Shown piece by piece: positions 7,250-15,287 of a DNA stretch of 25,929 nucleotides. Positions within the stretch are counted from its first letter, which is position 1. The number at the start of each line of letters is the position of its first letter. A model generated the notes under the pieces. The model searched no databases, was not told where the DNA came from, and saw only the letters and a list, made by a program, of their open reading frames with translations. The stretch spans positions 1-25,929 of the forward strand of contig JACVCB010000038.1 in assembly GCA_016742255.1 (NCBI GenBank), written 5' to 3'. The translations under genes and the position numbers were made by a program. This stretch comes from Leptospira sp. GTDB taxonomy: Bacteria; Spirochaetota; Leptospiria; Leptospirales; Leptospiraceae.

Positions 7250-7265
7250 TGTTGCTATAGCAACA
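7250..7265. promoter_or_regulatory. 16-bp palindrome abutting the marR start codon (operator candidate)
   Basis: Second perfect copy of TGTTGCTATAGCAACA, ending 1 nt upstream of the marR ATG on the minus strand. A TGTAAT hexamer lies directly upstream of it on the minus strand and could be the -10 box, placing the transcription start inside the palindrome. Binding of MarR here would block its own transcription. Confidence 0.7.
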
Positions 7266-7428
7266 TTACAAATTTCAAAAATCATGTCTAGCAAATTTTT
7301 CATAAAAAATAATCACTTTAGACAGTATTTTTCAAAAGAAATCAATTTAAATTACAAAAGAAGATTCAATCGAATTCGAATTGTTTCGAGATTTGTTTGA
7401 ATGATTGCAACTGAATTCCGGGAACCTG

Positions 7429-7456
7429 TTGACAGAACAGAACTCTTATTTAAACT
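7429..7456 (+). promoter_or_regulatory. Sigma70-type promoter of the rnk-like gene
   Basis: Consensus -35 TTGACA (7429-7434), 16-bp spacer, -10 TAAACT (7451-7456), then the Shine-Dalgarno GAGGAG (7478-7483) before ATG 7491. Its position inside the longer open frame that begins at 7401 argues that translation starts at 7491, not further upstream. Confidence 0.55.
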
Positions 7457-7490
7457 GAAAGTTTTTTTGCACAAAACGAGGAGAATGGTT

Positions 7491-7907
7491 ATGAAAACCC
7501 AAAAGAAACTTTCGATTACAAATTTTGATTATATTCGGTTAAAGAATATGATTTCCGAATATTCAAAACGTAACAAAACAAATGCGAATACAGAAGATCT
7601 ATTAGGAGAAATTGAAAGAGCTCAAAAAGTAGATTCGACAAAAATTCCGGCGAATGTTGTTACAATGAATTCAATTGTTGAAATCAGAAACTTAAATGAG
7701 TTAGATTTTGATGAATTCCAATTGGTATTTCCTGAAGTATCCAACACTTCTGAAAGGAAAATTTCAATTTTGGCTCCAATTGCAACTGCTTGTTTAGGAT
7801 ATAAAGTCGGAGATATCATCCAATGGAATGTTCCAAACGGTGTTCAACAATTCCAAATTACAGACGTTAAGTACCAACCAGAAGCAAATGGTCACTTTCA
7901 TCTGTAA
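7491..7907 (+). CDS. rnk: Rnk-like / GreA-C-terminal-domain protein
   Basis: 138 aa, close to the length of E. coli Rnk. A short N-terminal helical arm (ITNFDYIRLKNMI ... LLGEIERAQKVD) is followed by the FKBP-like GreA/GreB C-terminal domain: IPANVVTMNSIVEI, FQLVFPE, ISILAPIATACLGYKVGD and the closing QITDVKYQPEA. The order VTMNS-...-LAP...G-x-G/Y-x-VGD is diagnostic of this group. The arm is too short for an active Gre coiled coil, so transcript-cleavage stimulation is unlikely; members bind RNA polymerase (family knowledge). The frame is open from 7401, but ATG 7491 has Shine-Dalgarno GAGGAG at 7 nt and a promoter just upstream. Single-gene unit, convergent with the glycosyltransferase-like gene. 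Confidence 0.85.
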   Translation: MKTQKKLSITNFDYIRLKNMISEYSKRNKTNANTEDLLGEIERAQKVDSTKIPANVVTMNSIVEIRNLNELDFDEFQLVFPEVSNTSERKISILAPIATACLGYKVGDIIQWNVPNGVQQFQITDVKYQPEANGHFHL

Positions 7908-7942
7908 TGAAAGGAAAAATTAGTTTGAAATAAAGATTGCGA

Positions 7943-8563
7943 CTACTTCTGGTATATGGCAAACAATAAGGAAGAAGGTAGTCGTAATTTATATCCAATT
8001 TTCAATAGAAGATTCTTCACGATTTGAACCACAATTCCATGTTTTAAAAATCGATGGGACGAGGTTAAACTAATATAAGGAAGTAAAATTGGTTTTTGGA
8101 TTTTCTTAAATTTTTTACTCAATTCTGTATCTTCGAACAAATATTGTAATCTAAGATCAGATATCCAAAGAACACGAGAGAAAAAAATACAATGGTCCAA
8201 ATATACGATCCCTTCCCATGGAATCCGGACGAAATTTGAATAGCAAGAAATCCATTTTAAAAAAATATGCCGTCGATCAAATTGGTGTGTGAAACCACCC
8301 CAAACAATGGTTTTCTCTTTTTTTTTACTTTCATGAATCAAATATTCGATAGCATCACTGTTTAACAAACTTCTTGGATGATGGAATAAAATCATCTCAC
8401 CTTTCGAACGATGAAAGCCAATGTTAAGTCTTTCTGCGCGAGTAAATGCCTCTTCTTGGTGAACAAGAATGATTTCGACATCCTTTCGGTTTTGAAAATT
8501 TGCCAAGGATTCTTTGTAGTAAGTATTTAAATTCACATCGACAGGCACAATGATACTTAACAT
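7943..8563 (-). CDS. Family 2 glycosyltransferase-like protein, divergent
   Basis: 206 aa. The start MLSIIVPVDVN, the central RAERLNIGFHRSKGEMILFHHPRSL and the later YLFEDTELSKKFKK match the outline of small GT-A fold transferases, especially the group often annotated as rSAM/selenodomain-associated transferase 2, where the same stretches read roughly RA-x-QMN-x-GA and FLHADT. Here the HADT-like metal motif is replaced by HHPRS, so the usual DxD aspartate is missing and activity is doubtful or altered. No signal peptide; a basic, hydrophobic C-terminus may contact the membrane. AGAAGAG about 8 nt before the ATG. It may form a unit with the lipoprotein gene upstream (43-nt gap). Confidence 0.65.
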   Translation of the reverse strand: MLSIIVPVDVNLNTYYKESLANFQNRKDVEIILVHQEEAFTRAERLNIGFHRSKGEMILFHHPRSLLNSDAIEYLIHESKKKEKTIVWGGFTHQFDRRHIFLKWISCYSNFVRIPWEGIVYLDHCIFFSRVLWISDLRLQYLFEDTELSKKFKKIQKPILLPYISLTSSHRFLKHGIVVQIVKNLLLKIGYKLRLPSSLLFAIYQK

Positions 8564-8606
8564 AAAGAATCTCTTCTGATAAAAATCAAAACAATGGATT
8601 TTAGAA

Positions 8607-9464
8607 TCAATTTTTTACCAAATATATGGAGATGGTAGACTGAACTTCTTCCATGTTATCGGCTTTAGTATTTTTAAATTCACGCTCAGTCATTAAGGAT
8701 TGTATACTTTTTTCTTCGATTGACTCTTGGATCAATATTTGACGAATCTCATCAAACCTGCGTTTTACGAGTCTTGTTTGGTAAGATACGTCGCCAGTTG
8801 TATGTTGCTTCCCAACCAAAATTATTTTATATTTTGATTCCATTTTTTGAATTTCTTTTGCAAAACTAACCAATTTCTCTTTTGAGTCTTCCAACATCTT
8901 ATGATCATCAGGTGAAAACTGTATTGATACGACTGGAGATGAATTCCCGATCACTTGCCAATAGGAAAATTTTGGACTTAGCTGTAAATTTTGTTTTTGG
9001 AGTGAGTCAATAAACAATTGTTTTGGACAAATTACTTGGAGTTCTGTTGAAGAATTAATCGTTAACAAAAATCCTAAACTAGTAATCATGATATCCCATG
9101 GTTTTGCATAATACTCAGTTTCAGATACGAATGAATCTGCGATATTTAAATTCTTTTGTTCCGCTAGTTGTTGTTGGTAAAAAGGGAAAAGGACTAACAC
9201 CCGATACGTTCTAATTTCTGAATTTTTGGCACAACCGCTTGGTGGAGTGATGGGGATATTTTTCTTTTGATTCAACAAAACACCTTTCCCCGAACAAGAG
9301 TAACAAAATGTCGAAAAGAAAATGGTAAAAAACATGAGTTTAAAATTCGGTTTAAAAATCTGCATCATCATGGGTAAAATTTGATTCCTAAATCCAGGGA
9401 AAACAAATTCAAAAGGAAAGCAAATGGATTTTATGATTCCAGTAGATTTAGAAAAATCCCTCAT
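8607..9464 (-). CDS. Lipoprotein with degenerate OmpA-like domain
   Basis: 285 aa from ATG 9464. A hydrophobic stretch (about 43-56) ends in FCYSC, a spirochaete-style lipobox with candidate lipidated Cys57. The C-terminal part (about 174-245) has the OmpA/MotB outline: VVSIQFSPDD, a helix, YKIILVGKQHTTGD and YQTRLVKRRFDEIRQIL. The peptidoglycan-binding GHTD aspartate is replaced (GKQHTTG), so cell-wall binding is uncertain. Start conflict: ATG 9464 has a strong Shine-Dalgarno (GAGGA, 6 nt), but gives an unusually long n-region of about 42 residues; the Met triplet at 9363-9371 would give a normal signal peptide but has no Shine-Dalgarno. Divergent from the propeller lipoprotein gene. Confidence 0.6.
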   Translation of the reverse strand: MRDFSKSTGIIKSICFPFEFVFPGFRNQILPMMMQIFKPNFKLMFFTIFFSTFCYSCSGKGVLLNQKKNIPITPPSGCAKNSEIRTYRVLVLFPFYQQQLAEQKNLNIADSFVSETEYYAKPWDIMITSLGFLLTINSSTELQVICPKQLFIDSLQKQNLQLSPKFSYWQVIGNSSPVVSIQFSPDDHKMLEDSKEKLVSFAKEIQKMESKYKIILVGKQHTTGDVSYQTRLVKRRFDEIRQILIQESIEEKSIQSLMTEREFKNTKADNMEEVQSTISIYLVKN

Positions 9465-9537
9465 GAAGTATCCTCAGAGATTCTTAAAAAAAGAATTTAG
9501 TGTGGAAATAAATTGACTGATACACAAAAATTGATCC

Positions 9538-11781
9538 ATGCGTATTCAATTATTATTTCTGTTTTTGCCAATATTCTTCTTTTGTAAACCTGCTGATCTT
9601 TCGAATGGATGTGATCCCAAATCAAAATCCTATTTGTTAGGAAGTATCATTCGGTTTGCTACTTCTGATATCTCCCCTTCTTGTTTACCCGCATTTTCTC
9701 CATTAGATGTTGATTATTGGGGGGTTTTTGGTGGGAGTGCCACTGTCAATTCTATGGAAATTTACGGCAATGAACTCATTTTAGGTGGTTCATTTACTGC
9801 TCTAGGTCCGAATGTTGGCTCTTCTTACCACTTGGATACAAATTCCGGAAAAATCATTTCTAATTTTGAATGTCCCTTTTTAAAACTAAATGATATAGCT
9901 AAGGCTGTTGTTTCCGACGGAAGTGGAGGTTATTATATTGCTGGCAATTTCACATATGCCAGAGGTTTTCAATTTCAAAATCTCGTTCATATGTTACCAA
10001 ATTGCAAATTGGATTTTAATTTTCGACCAAATCCAGTTATACCACCTAATATTTATTCAATGGCAATCTTTGGTGACAAACTCTATATAGGTGGTGTCAT
10101 TTCATCATGGGATGGAAATACGCGAAATAATTTTGTCGTACTCAATCGATATAGCGGTGCTCTAGATTCTACGGTAATAGATGTTAATTCAGCGGTAGAG
10201 AAACTTTTGGTATACAATCAAAAACTCTACATCGCGGGTCAATTTGCAACAGTGAATGGATCTGGGCGTGACCGAATCGCAAGGATTGACTTACTCACTT
10301 CATCGCTAGATTCATGGGTAGCATCTAGTACACAAAATAGTACGATACGCGCTCTTGCCATTGGGTCGATTTCTGGTGCCCCCGCACTTATCGTTGGAGG
10401 TGCGTTTACCACTCCCAGAAACTATGCATTTGCATTAGATTTAAATGGAACATTATTAGCATGGAATCCAAATTTTAACGGGATTGTTGATGCTATCGCT
10501 ACTTCGGGATCCAAAATTTATGTCGGAGGCTCTTTCACCACAGTGAATGGAGGAACAGCAAGGAGTAACTTTGCTGTTGTTGATTCCAATACTGGAACAG
10601 AGTTAGGGCTAAATTATGGAGTAAACGGAAACGTCCACCAAGTGATTGAAAACAATGGTCAAATCTATTTATTTGGTTCGTTTACATCTGTATTGGGTGA
10701 AACTAGAAATTATGGTGCAAGTATTGATGCGAATACAAACATCATGAGAGAATGGAATCCCAATTTTTTCAATCAATTCTCTTATCCATCTGCGGCCGCA
10801 GCATTTTCGTTAGATGGAATTCGAATGATGATTCCTGGAAGTGTAGGAACCGTTAATTATGTAAACCGCTCTAACATTGCTTCCGTATATTTAGATTCTG
10901 GTTTACCTTCCAATTGGGCACCTTCCATTGACAACGAAGTAAATGTTCTACATATCAAGAGGAATTTTCTCTTATTAGGAGGATCATTTACATCCATCAG
11001 TGGACAAAGTAGACCTCGATTAGCTGCATTTAGATTACCAACTTATGAGTTATTATCCTTCAATCCAAATGTAACCGGTGGAGTTGTCACAAATTTAATT
11101 TCTGATGAAACAAATTTTTATTTTGGTGGCACTTTCACAAATGTAAATGGATCAACTAGAAATAATGTTGCCGCGTTTTCACTCGATAGTTTTACGCTTA
11201 CGAGTTGGAATCCAAATGCAAATAACCAAGTAAGTGCTTTGTTTGATTTAAATGACTCTATTTTGTTAGGTGGTCTTTTTACTAATGCTGGTGGTACAAT
11301 CTCTAATTATATCCGAGCCGTAAACAAAACTGACGGTACGGCACTCAATATTCCAACAACGTTTCCAAATGCCGATGTTTCTGGATTTGTTTCTTATAAT
11401 GGAAAAATTTATGTAGGTGGTACTTTTACGACGGTTGGCGGATTTTCCAATCAAAATTTAGCAAGTTTCCAGAAAGACACTGGAGTATTTGAAACAAACC
11501 GTTTCCAATTGAATGGCGGTGCTTTTTACAATATGTTTGTAACAAACGATGGATTGATGGTTTTACATGGTGGGTTTTCCTCTATCAATTCCACAACAGC
11601 ACAAGGAACTGCATTTATCAATTTGAATACAAACCTTGTGACTCCTTGGAACAAATCTCAAATAGGTGTTACGTTCCATCAAAAACAATATGGAAAATAT
11701 TTATTCATTGCTGGAAATATAACAGAACGTGGTTACGAACCCTTTAGTGGATACCATCGCATTGAATTACCAAAATTTTAA
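9538..11781 (+). CDS. Lipoprotein with 14 delta-60/propeller-like repeats
   Basis: 747 aa. N-terminal signal MRIQLLFLFLPIFFFC followed by KPAD, a likely lipoprotein signal with the relaxed spirochaetal lipobox (Phe at -1 is unusual). The rest is built of about 14 repeats of roughly 45 residues, each with the pattern (I/L)Y(V/I)GG-x-FT-x-(V/I)NG, then a short strand pair, often an SxTLxxWNPN turn and (V/I)xAL. The repeats resemble the DUF5122/delta-60 beta-propeller type, and 14 would suit two seven-bladed propellers. Clear examples are IYVGGSFTTVNGG, FYFGGTFTNVNGS and IYVGGTFTTVGG. Predicted to be periplasmic or surface exposed; no enzymatic motif. Ligand unknown. Poor Shine-Dalgarno. Followed by the SQR-like gene after 119 nt. 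Confidence 0.8.
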   Translation: MRIQLLFLFLPIFFFCKPADLSNGCDPKSKSYLLGSIIRFATSDISPSCLPAFSPLDVDYWGVFGGSATVNSMEIYGNELILGGSFTALGPNVGSSYHLDTNSGKIISNFECPFLKLNDIAKAVVSDGSGGYYIAGNFTYARGFQFQNLVHMLPNCKLDFNFRPNPVIPPNIYSMAIFGDKLYIGGVISSWDGNTRNNFVVLNRYSGALDSTVIDVNSAVEKLLVYNQKLYIAGQFATVNGSGRDRIARIDLLTSSLDSWVASSTQNSTIRALAIGSISGAPALIVGGAFTTPRNYAFALDLNGTLLAWNPNFNGIVDAIATSGSKIYVGGSFTTVNGGTARSNFAVVDSNTGTELGLNYGVNGNVHQVIENNGQIYLFGSFTSVLGETRNYGASIDANTNIMREWNPNFFNQFSYPSAAAAFSLDGIRMMIPGSVGTVNYVNRSNIASVYLDSGLPSNWAPSIDNEVNVLHIKRNFLLLGGSFTSISGQSRPRLAAFRLPTYELLSFNPNVTGGVVTNLISDETNFYFGGTFTNVNGSTRNNVAAFSLDSFTLTSWNPNANNQVSALFDLNDSILLGGLFTNAGGTISNYIRAVNKTDGTALNIPTTFPNADVSGFVSYNGKIYVGGTFTTVGGFSNQNLASFQKDTGVFETNRFQLNGGAFYNMFVTNDGLMVLHGGFSSINSTTAQGTAFINLNTNLVTPWNKSQIGVTFHQKQYGKYLFIAGNITERGYEPFSGYHRIELPKF

Positions 11782-11810
11782 TGAGTCTAATTATTAAATA
11801 TAATTCGAAA

Positions 11811-11840
11811 TTGATTTAAAATTAGAATTAAAACTTATAT
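11811..11840 (+). promoter_or_regulatory. Possible promoter of the SQR-like gene
   Basis: TTGATT (11811-11816) and TTATAT (11835-11840) with an 18-bp spacer, in very AT-rich DNA. If used, transcription would begin just ahead of the palindrome at 11859-11885. Weak -10 match. Confidence 0.3.
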
Positions 11841-11858
11841 TTCTCTCGAATTTTAAGT

Positions 11859-11885
11859 CACATAGGATACCCTGTATTCTATGTG
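11859..11885. promoter_or_regulatory. 27-bp near-perfect inverted repeat before the SQR-like gene
   Basis: Arms CACATAGGATAC (11859-11870) and GTATTCTATGTG (11874-11885) flank a 3-nt centre CCT; the one mismatch would be a G-U pair in RNA. It ends 5 nt before the Shine-Dalgarno (AGGAG, 11891). It could be an operator or a leader hairpin. It is not followed by a T run, so not a terminator. Confidence 0.6.
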
Positions 11886-11900
11886 AAAAAAGGAGAGGAT

Positions 11901-13112
11901 ATGAAACGGATCGTAGTATTAGGAAGTAATTTTGCAGGTGTGACTGCAGCAATCTCAACAAAAAGAAAACTTGGTAATTCAGTCGAAGTGATTGTCATTT
12001 CACCTGCTGTCAATTTTTTGTATGTTCCTTCTCTCATTTGGGTTCCCTTCGGAATCAGGAAGGTAAAAGATATTACGTTCCCCGTGGAACCGATGTTAGC
12101 AAAAAAGGGTGTGAGGTTCATTCATGATCGAGGAACAAAAGTGATCCCTGATCGAAATGTTGTACTCACTGAAAAACATGGTGAAGTCACATATGACTAT
12201 TTAGTCGTAGCAACTGGTGCTTCTCTTAACTTTGATATTTTGCCAAATCTAAATCCAAAAGAAAATATGATTCAATGTATCGTCACACCTGAACTTGCAG
12301 AAAAATCAGCACAAGCATTCGAAGAGATTGTAAAAAATCCAGGTCCAGTGGTTGTCGCAGCCACCCAAGGGGCAAGTTGTATGGGAGCGGCATATGAATA
12401 TTTATTCAATTTAGACAAATACCTCAGGAAAAGAGGATTTCGTAATCAAGTAGATATCACTTGGGTAACACCAGAACCATTTTTAGGCCATTTTGGAATT
12501 GGTGGAATTGTTGGTGGTCAAAAAATGTTAGAAATTTTTATGAAATTATATGGGATCAAATGGTTTACCAATGCAACGATTCAAAAAATTGAAAAGGAAA
12601 AAATTACGTTAGGTGATTCAACGGAGATTCCATACAAAATGTCGATGATGATACCTCCATTTTTAGGTGCAGATGTCATGAAAAACTCTCCTGAGCTTGT
12701 AGATGAAAAAGGCTTTGTTGTTACGAATGAAGGTTACCAACACATCAAGTATAAAAATGTTTATGCAGCAGGTCTTGCTGTTGAAGTCATTGCACCATTT
12801 AAAAAATGTGCTGCACCTTTTGGAGTACCAAAAACGGGTTTCCCTTCAGATGTTATGGGGAAAATTGTCGCAGAAAATATTAAGAATGATATCCTCGGAA
12901 ATGGAAAATTTAAAACCATGCCTTTTGGTAAAATCCCAGGTATCTGTATCATGGATGCTGGGAAAAAAGAAGTTTGGATTCTCACCAATCACTTGTTTAA
13001 ACCCAGACAATTTGAATTGATGATACCCAATATGTTTTATAATATCGGAAAAATTATCTTAGAAAAGTATATGTTATGGAAAAACAAAAAAGGATACGTC
13101 CAACTTCCATAA
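11901..13112 (+). CDS. sqr: Sulfide:quinone oxidoreductase-like FAD protein
   Basis: 403 aa. N-terminal dinucleotide-binding fold [14 protein letters not shown]; second motif [15 protein letters not shown]-contact [11 protein letters not shown]. Cysteines occur where SQRs carry the redox/sulfur-shuttling set: Cys126 (NMIQCIV), Cys160 ([12 protein letters not shown]) and Cys349 (PGICIMDAG, corresponding to the CIADFG motif); the GVPKTG loop (308-313) is also typical. The C-terminal helices ([20 protein letters not shown]) would anchor the protein in the inner membrane as a monotopic enzyme that passes electrons from sulfide to quinone. Start ATG 11901 with AGGAG at 5 nt, in preference to GTG 11883 inside the inverted repeat. 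It lies alone among lipoprotein and kinase genes, with no persulfide dioxygenase next to it. A different type II NADH-dehydrogenase-like role cannot be excluded. Confidence 0.8.
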   Translation: MKRIVVLGSNFAGVTAAISTKRKLGNSVEVIVISPAVNFLYVPSLIWVPFGIRKVKDITFPVEPMLAKKGVRFIHDRGTKVIPDRNVVLTEKHGEVTYDYLVVATGASLNFDILPNLNPKENMIQCIVTPELAEKSAQAFEEIVKNPGPVVVAATQGASCMGAAYEYLFNLDKYLRKRGFRNQVDITWVTPEPFLGHFGIGGIVGGQKMLEIFMKLYGIKWFTNATIQKIEKEKITLGDSTEIPYKMSMMIPPFLGADVMKNSPELVDEKGFVVTNEGYQHIKYKNVYAAGLAVEVIAPFKKCAAPFGVPKTGFPSDVMGKIVAENIKNDILGNGKFKTMPFGKIPGICIMDAGKKEVWILTNHLFKPRQFELMIPNMFYNIGKIILEKYMLWKNKKGYVQLP

Positions 13113-13158
13113 GTTTGAACATAAATATTCCTTTGAAAGGAAAGAACAAAAGCAAAAA

Positions 13159-13185
13159 TGGTCTAGAGAAATCTTTTCTAGACCA
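13159..13185. promoter_or_regulatory. Inverted repeat immediately before the 7TMR kinase start
   Basis: Perfect 9-bp arms TGGTCTAGA (13159-13167) and TCTAGACCA (13177-13185); three more pairs can form inside, giving a stem of about 12 bp with a 3-nt loop. It ends 2 nt before ATG 13188 and occupies the place of the Shine-Dalgarno. It is not followed by a T run on the plus strand; on the minus strand ATTTTTG follows, but no minus-strand gene ends here. Candidate operator or translation-controlling hairpin. Confidence 0.55.
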
Positions 13186-13187
13186 AA

Positions 13188-15230
13188 ATGCATTTGAAAA
13201 TTGGAATTATACTTTTATGTTTTTCTTTTTTGATTACTTGTCATAATAGTGAAGGACAAAGAGAGATTCCTCAAGTTCAAAAAGGTGTCCTAGATCTAAC
13301 TAACGTTACGTTCAATAACCACTCAATCCTGCCGTTATCTGGGGAATGGGATTTTTATTGGCAAAAATTGATCATAAGCCCGACATCCACTCACTTAGTA
13401 TCTTCGGTTCAACCGATTCAAAAAAACAATTCCGAAAGTAAACCTGTATTTTTGAAAATTGGGAAACGGTGGAAAGAAATCCATTCGGGTACAGGATTTG
13501 CCACCTACCAAGTCAAAATTTTATTCCCCGATACTCCAACTGAAGAGCCATTTGCTGTTCGTTTTTTGCAAACAGGTGGAGCTGCCATGGAAGTATTCAT
13601 GGATGGGAATCCATCTCTTTCCTTAGGAAAAGTGGGGAAAACGAAAGAGGAAATGATTCCAACTAGAAGTTCTGGTATCATCGTACTTCCTATTGGACAA
13701 AAAAAAATCAATTTAACTGTTCATATTTCCAATTATTATCATGACGATGGATCTTTTTGGTATCCTCCAAAATTAGGAAAATATCGAGACATTCAAAATG
13801 AATACATCAAAGAGATCACATTAGATTCCCTATTAACAGGTGCCTTGTTTTTTATGGCATTTTATCATTTTTTATTATTCTTTTTCAGAAGAAATCGGTC
13901 TCTGATTTTGTTTTTTGGATTGTTCAGTCTCACCACTGCCCTTCATTCCATTTCATTAAATGGAGACATCCTATACCATTTGATTCCCAATGTTCCTTAT
14001 CGAATTGCTTTTTCTTTATCACTTATCTTTTATTTGGCGATGCCATTTTATCTTTCATTTTTAGCACAATTATACCCAAATCAATTTTCCAAAAAATTCA
14101 TTCAGATTTTTTCTATTGTTAGTTTCCTATTGTATTTAGCTGTGGTTTTGTTACCAACAGAACTCGGCTCTCAAACAACACTTTTTGGAATCTTTATTAC
14201 AATCTTAGGATTACTTTATTCTGTTGTTTCTTTAACTATATCTGCTTTCAAAAAACAAGAATTAGCACTTAGTTTATTGATCATCCAAGTATTTTTATTG
14301 TTTAGTGCGTTTAACGATACTTTGAATTTATATGGAATATTCCAACATACACTCATTTTGAAATATTCTTATTTATCAACAGTCTTATTCCAATCACTCA
14401 TACTTGCTTCTTTTTTCACAAAAACATTTATCAAAAATGAGACTTTAAAAAACGAACTCACAAAATTAAATGAATCCCTGGAACAAGCAGTTGTGGCTCG
14501 CACTGAAGAATATCGAGAAGCAAAACATATTGCAGAAGAAGCAAATCAATGGAAAGATAAATTTATATCACTTGTAGCACATGACTTACGTTCACCATTG
14601 AGCACAGTATACTCTGCACTTACATTAACTTACGACGAAGACACTCCAAAAGAAGAAAAGGATCATATTTCAAAACAAATATTTGTCATTTTGGAAAATG
14701 CGATGTCTACCGTTGAACATTTATTAAATCTAAATAGGTTTCAATTGGATAAAGGACAAATCCATTTGGATCTAACTGAAAATAATGTACTCGAATCTGT
14801 ACACCAAGTCGTTGAATCATTTGCATTGGAACTTCAGAAAAAATCTATTCAAATCGAAATTACAGTTTCCGATTCTGCACAAGTATATGCTGACAAAACG
14901 ATTCTAAACGAAATCATAAGGAATCTGATTGCGAACGCGATCAAATTCAGTCATCCAAATGGGAAAATCGATGTTAGATTTTCCGAAACTGTTAGTATAT
15001 CTACTATATTCATACAAGACTACGGAACTGGAATTTCTACTGAACAAAAATCTCGAATATTCACCGATCCCATGTCCTCTCCTGGGACTTTAGGAGAAAA
15101 GGGATTTGGCATTGGTTTAAAACTTTGTTTCGAATTAATGAGACTACAAAATGGAAATATAAAAGTAGAATCGGAATTAACACAAGGGAGTCTCTTTTTA
15201 CTAGAGTTTCCAAAAAGAAATCGAACTTGA
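13188..15230 (+). CDS. 7TMR-DISM sensor histidine kinase
   Basis: 680 aa. N-terminal signal ending FLITC (Cys18, possible lipobox), then a periplasmic jelly-roll sensor domain of the 7TMR-DISM kind (about 25-205, starting with VLDLTNVTF and LSGEWDFYW), seven membrane helices (about 208-415), a coiled coil (about 420-458), HisKA H-box SLVAHDLRSPLS with phospho-acceptor His465, and HATPase_c with N-box IIRNLIANAIKFSHPNG, G1 DYGTGI and G2 GFGIGLKLCFELM. All kinase boxes are intact. The sensor domain is expected to bind a carbohydrate-like ligand (family knowledge). No response regulator is adjacent. An in-frame TAG at 13179 fixes the start at or after 13188, where no Shine-Dalgarno is visible because the inverted repeat takes its place. 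Confidence 0.92.
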   Translation: MHLKIGIILLCFSFLITCHNSEGQREIPQVQKGVLDLTNVTFNNHSILPLSGEWDFYWQKLIISPTSTHLVSSVQPIQKNNSESKPVFLKIGKRWKEIHSGTGFATYQVKILFPDTPTEEPFAVRFLQTGGAAMEVFMDGNPSLSLGKVGKTKEEMIPTRSSGIIVLPIGQKKINLTVHISNYYHDDGSFWYPPKLGKYRDIQNEYIKEITLDSLLTGALFFMAFYHFLLFFFRRNRSLILFFGLFSLTTALHSISLNGDILYHLIPNVPYRIAFSLSLIFYLAMPFYLSFLAQLYPNQFSKKFIQIFSIVSFLLYLAVVLLPTELGSQTTLFGIFITILGLLYSVVSLTISAFKKQELALSLLIIQVFLLFSAFNDTLNLYGIFQHTLILKYSYLSTVLFQSLILASFFTKTFIKNETLKNELTKLNESLEQAVVARTEEYREAKHIAEEANQWKDKFISLVAHDLRSPLSTVYSALTLTYDEDTPKEEKDHISKQIFVILENAMSTVEHLLNLNRFQLDKGQIHLDLTENNVLESVHQVVESFALELQKKSIQIEITVSDSAQVYADKTILNEIIRNLIANAIKFSHPNGKIDVRFSETVSISTIFIQDYGTGISTEQKSRIFTDPMSSPGTLGEKGFGIGLKLCFELMRLQNGNIKVESELTQGSLFLLEFPKRNRT

Positions 15231-15237
15231 TAAATTC

Positions 15238-15265
15238 TTGATTATTTCTCGAGGCATCGGATACT
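15238..15265 (+). promoter_or_regulatory. Possible promoter of the NHL/LamG lipoprotein gene
   Basis: TTGATT (15238-15243) and GATACT (15260-15265) with a 16-bp spacer, about 22 nt upstream of the ATG and ahead of a good Shine-Dalgarno (AGGAG, 15276-15280). Suggests the lipoprotein gene can be transcribed separately from the kinase gene. Confidence 0.35.
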
Positions 15266-15287
15266 TTTGTAGAACAGGAGAAATCTA

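Noticed and set aside
7401..7490. N-terminal extension of the Rnk-like protein from ATG 7401
   Set aside because: A TTGACA/TAAACT promoter and a GAGGAG Shine-Dalgarno lie inside it, and the extension has no match to the family outline.
9700..11700. Repeat array suggestive of DNA-level tandem repeats or CRISPR
   Set aside because: The repetition is at protein level (propeller blades) with diverged DNA and no constant repeat-spacer pattern.
13159..13185. Inverted repeat as the terminator of the SQR-like gene
   Set aside because: No T run on the plus strand after the stem and it directly adjoins the next start codon; regulatory use is a better fit.
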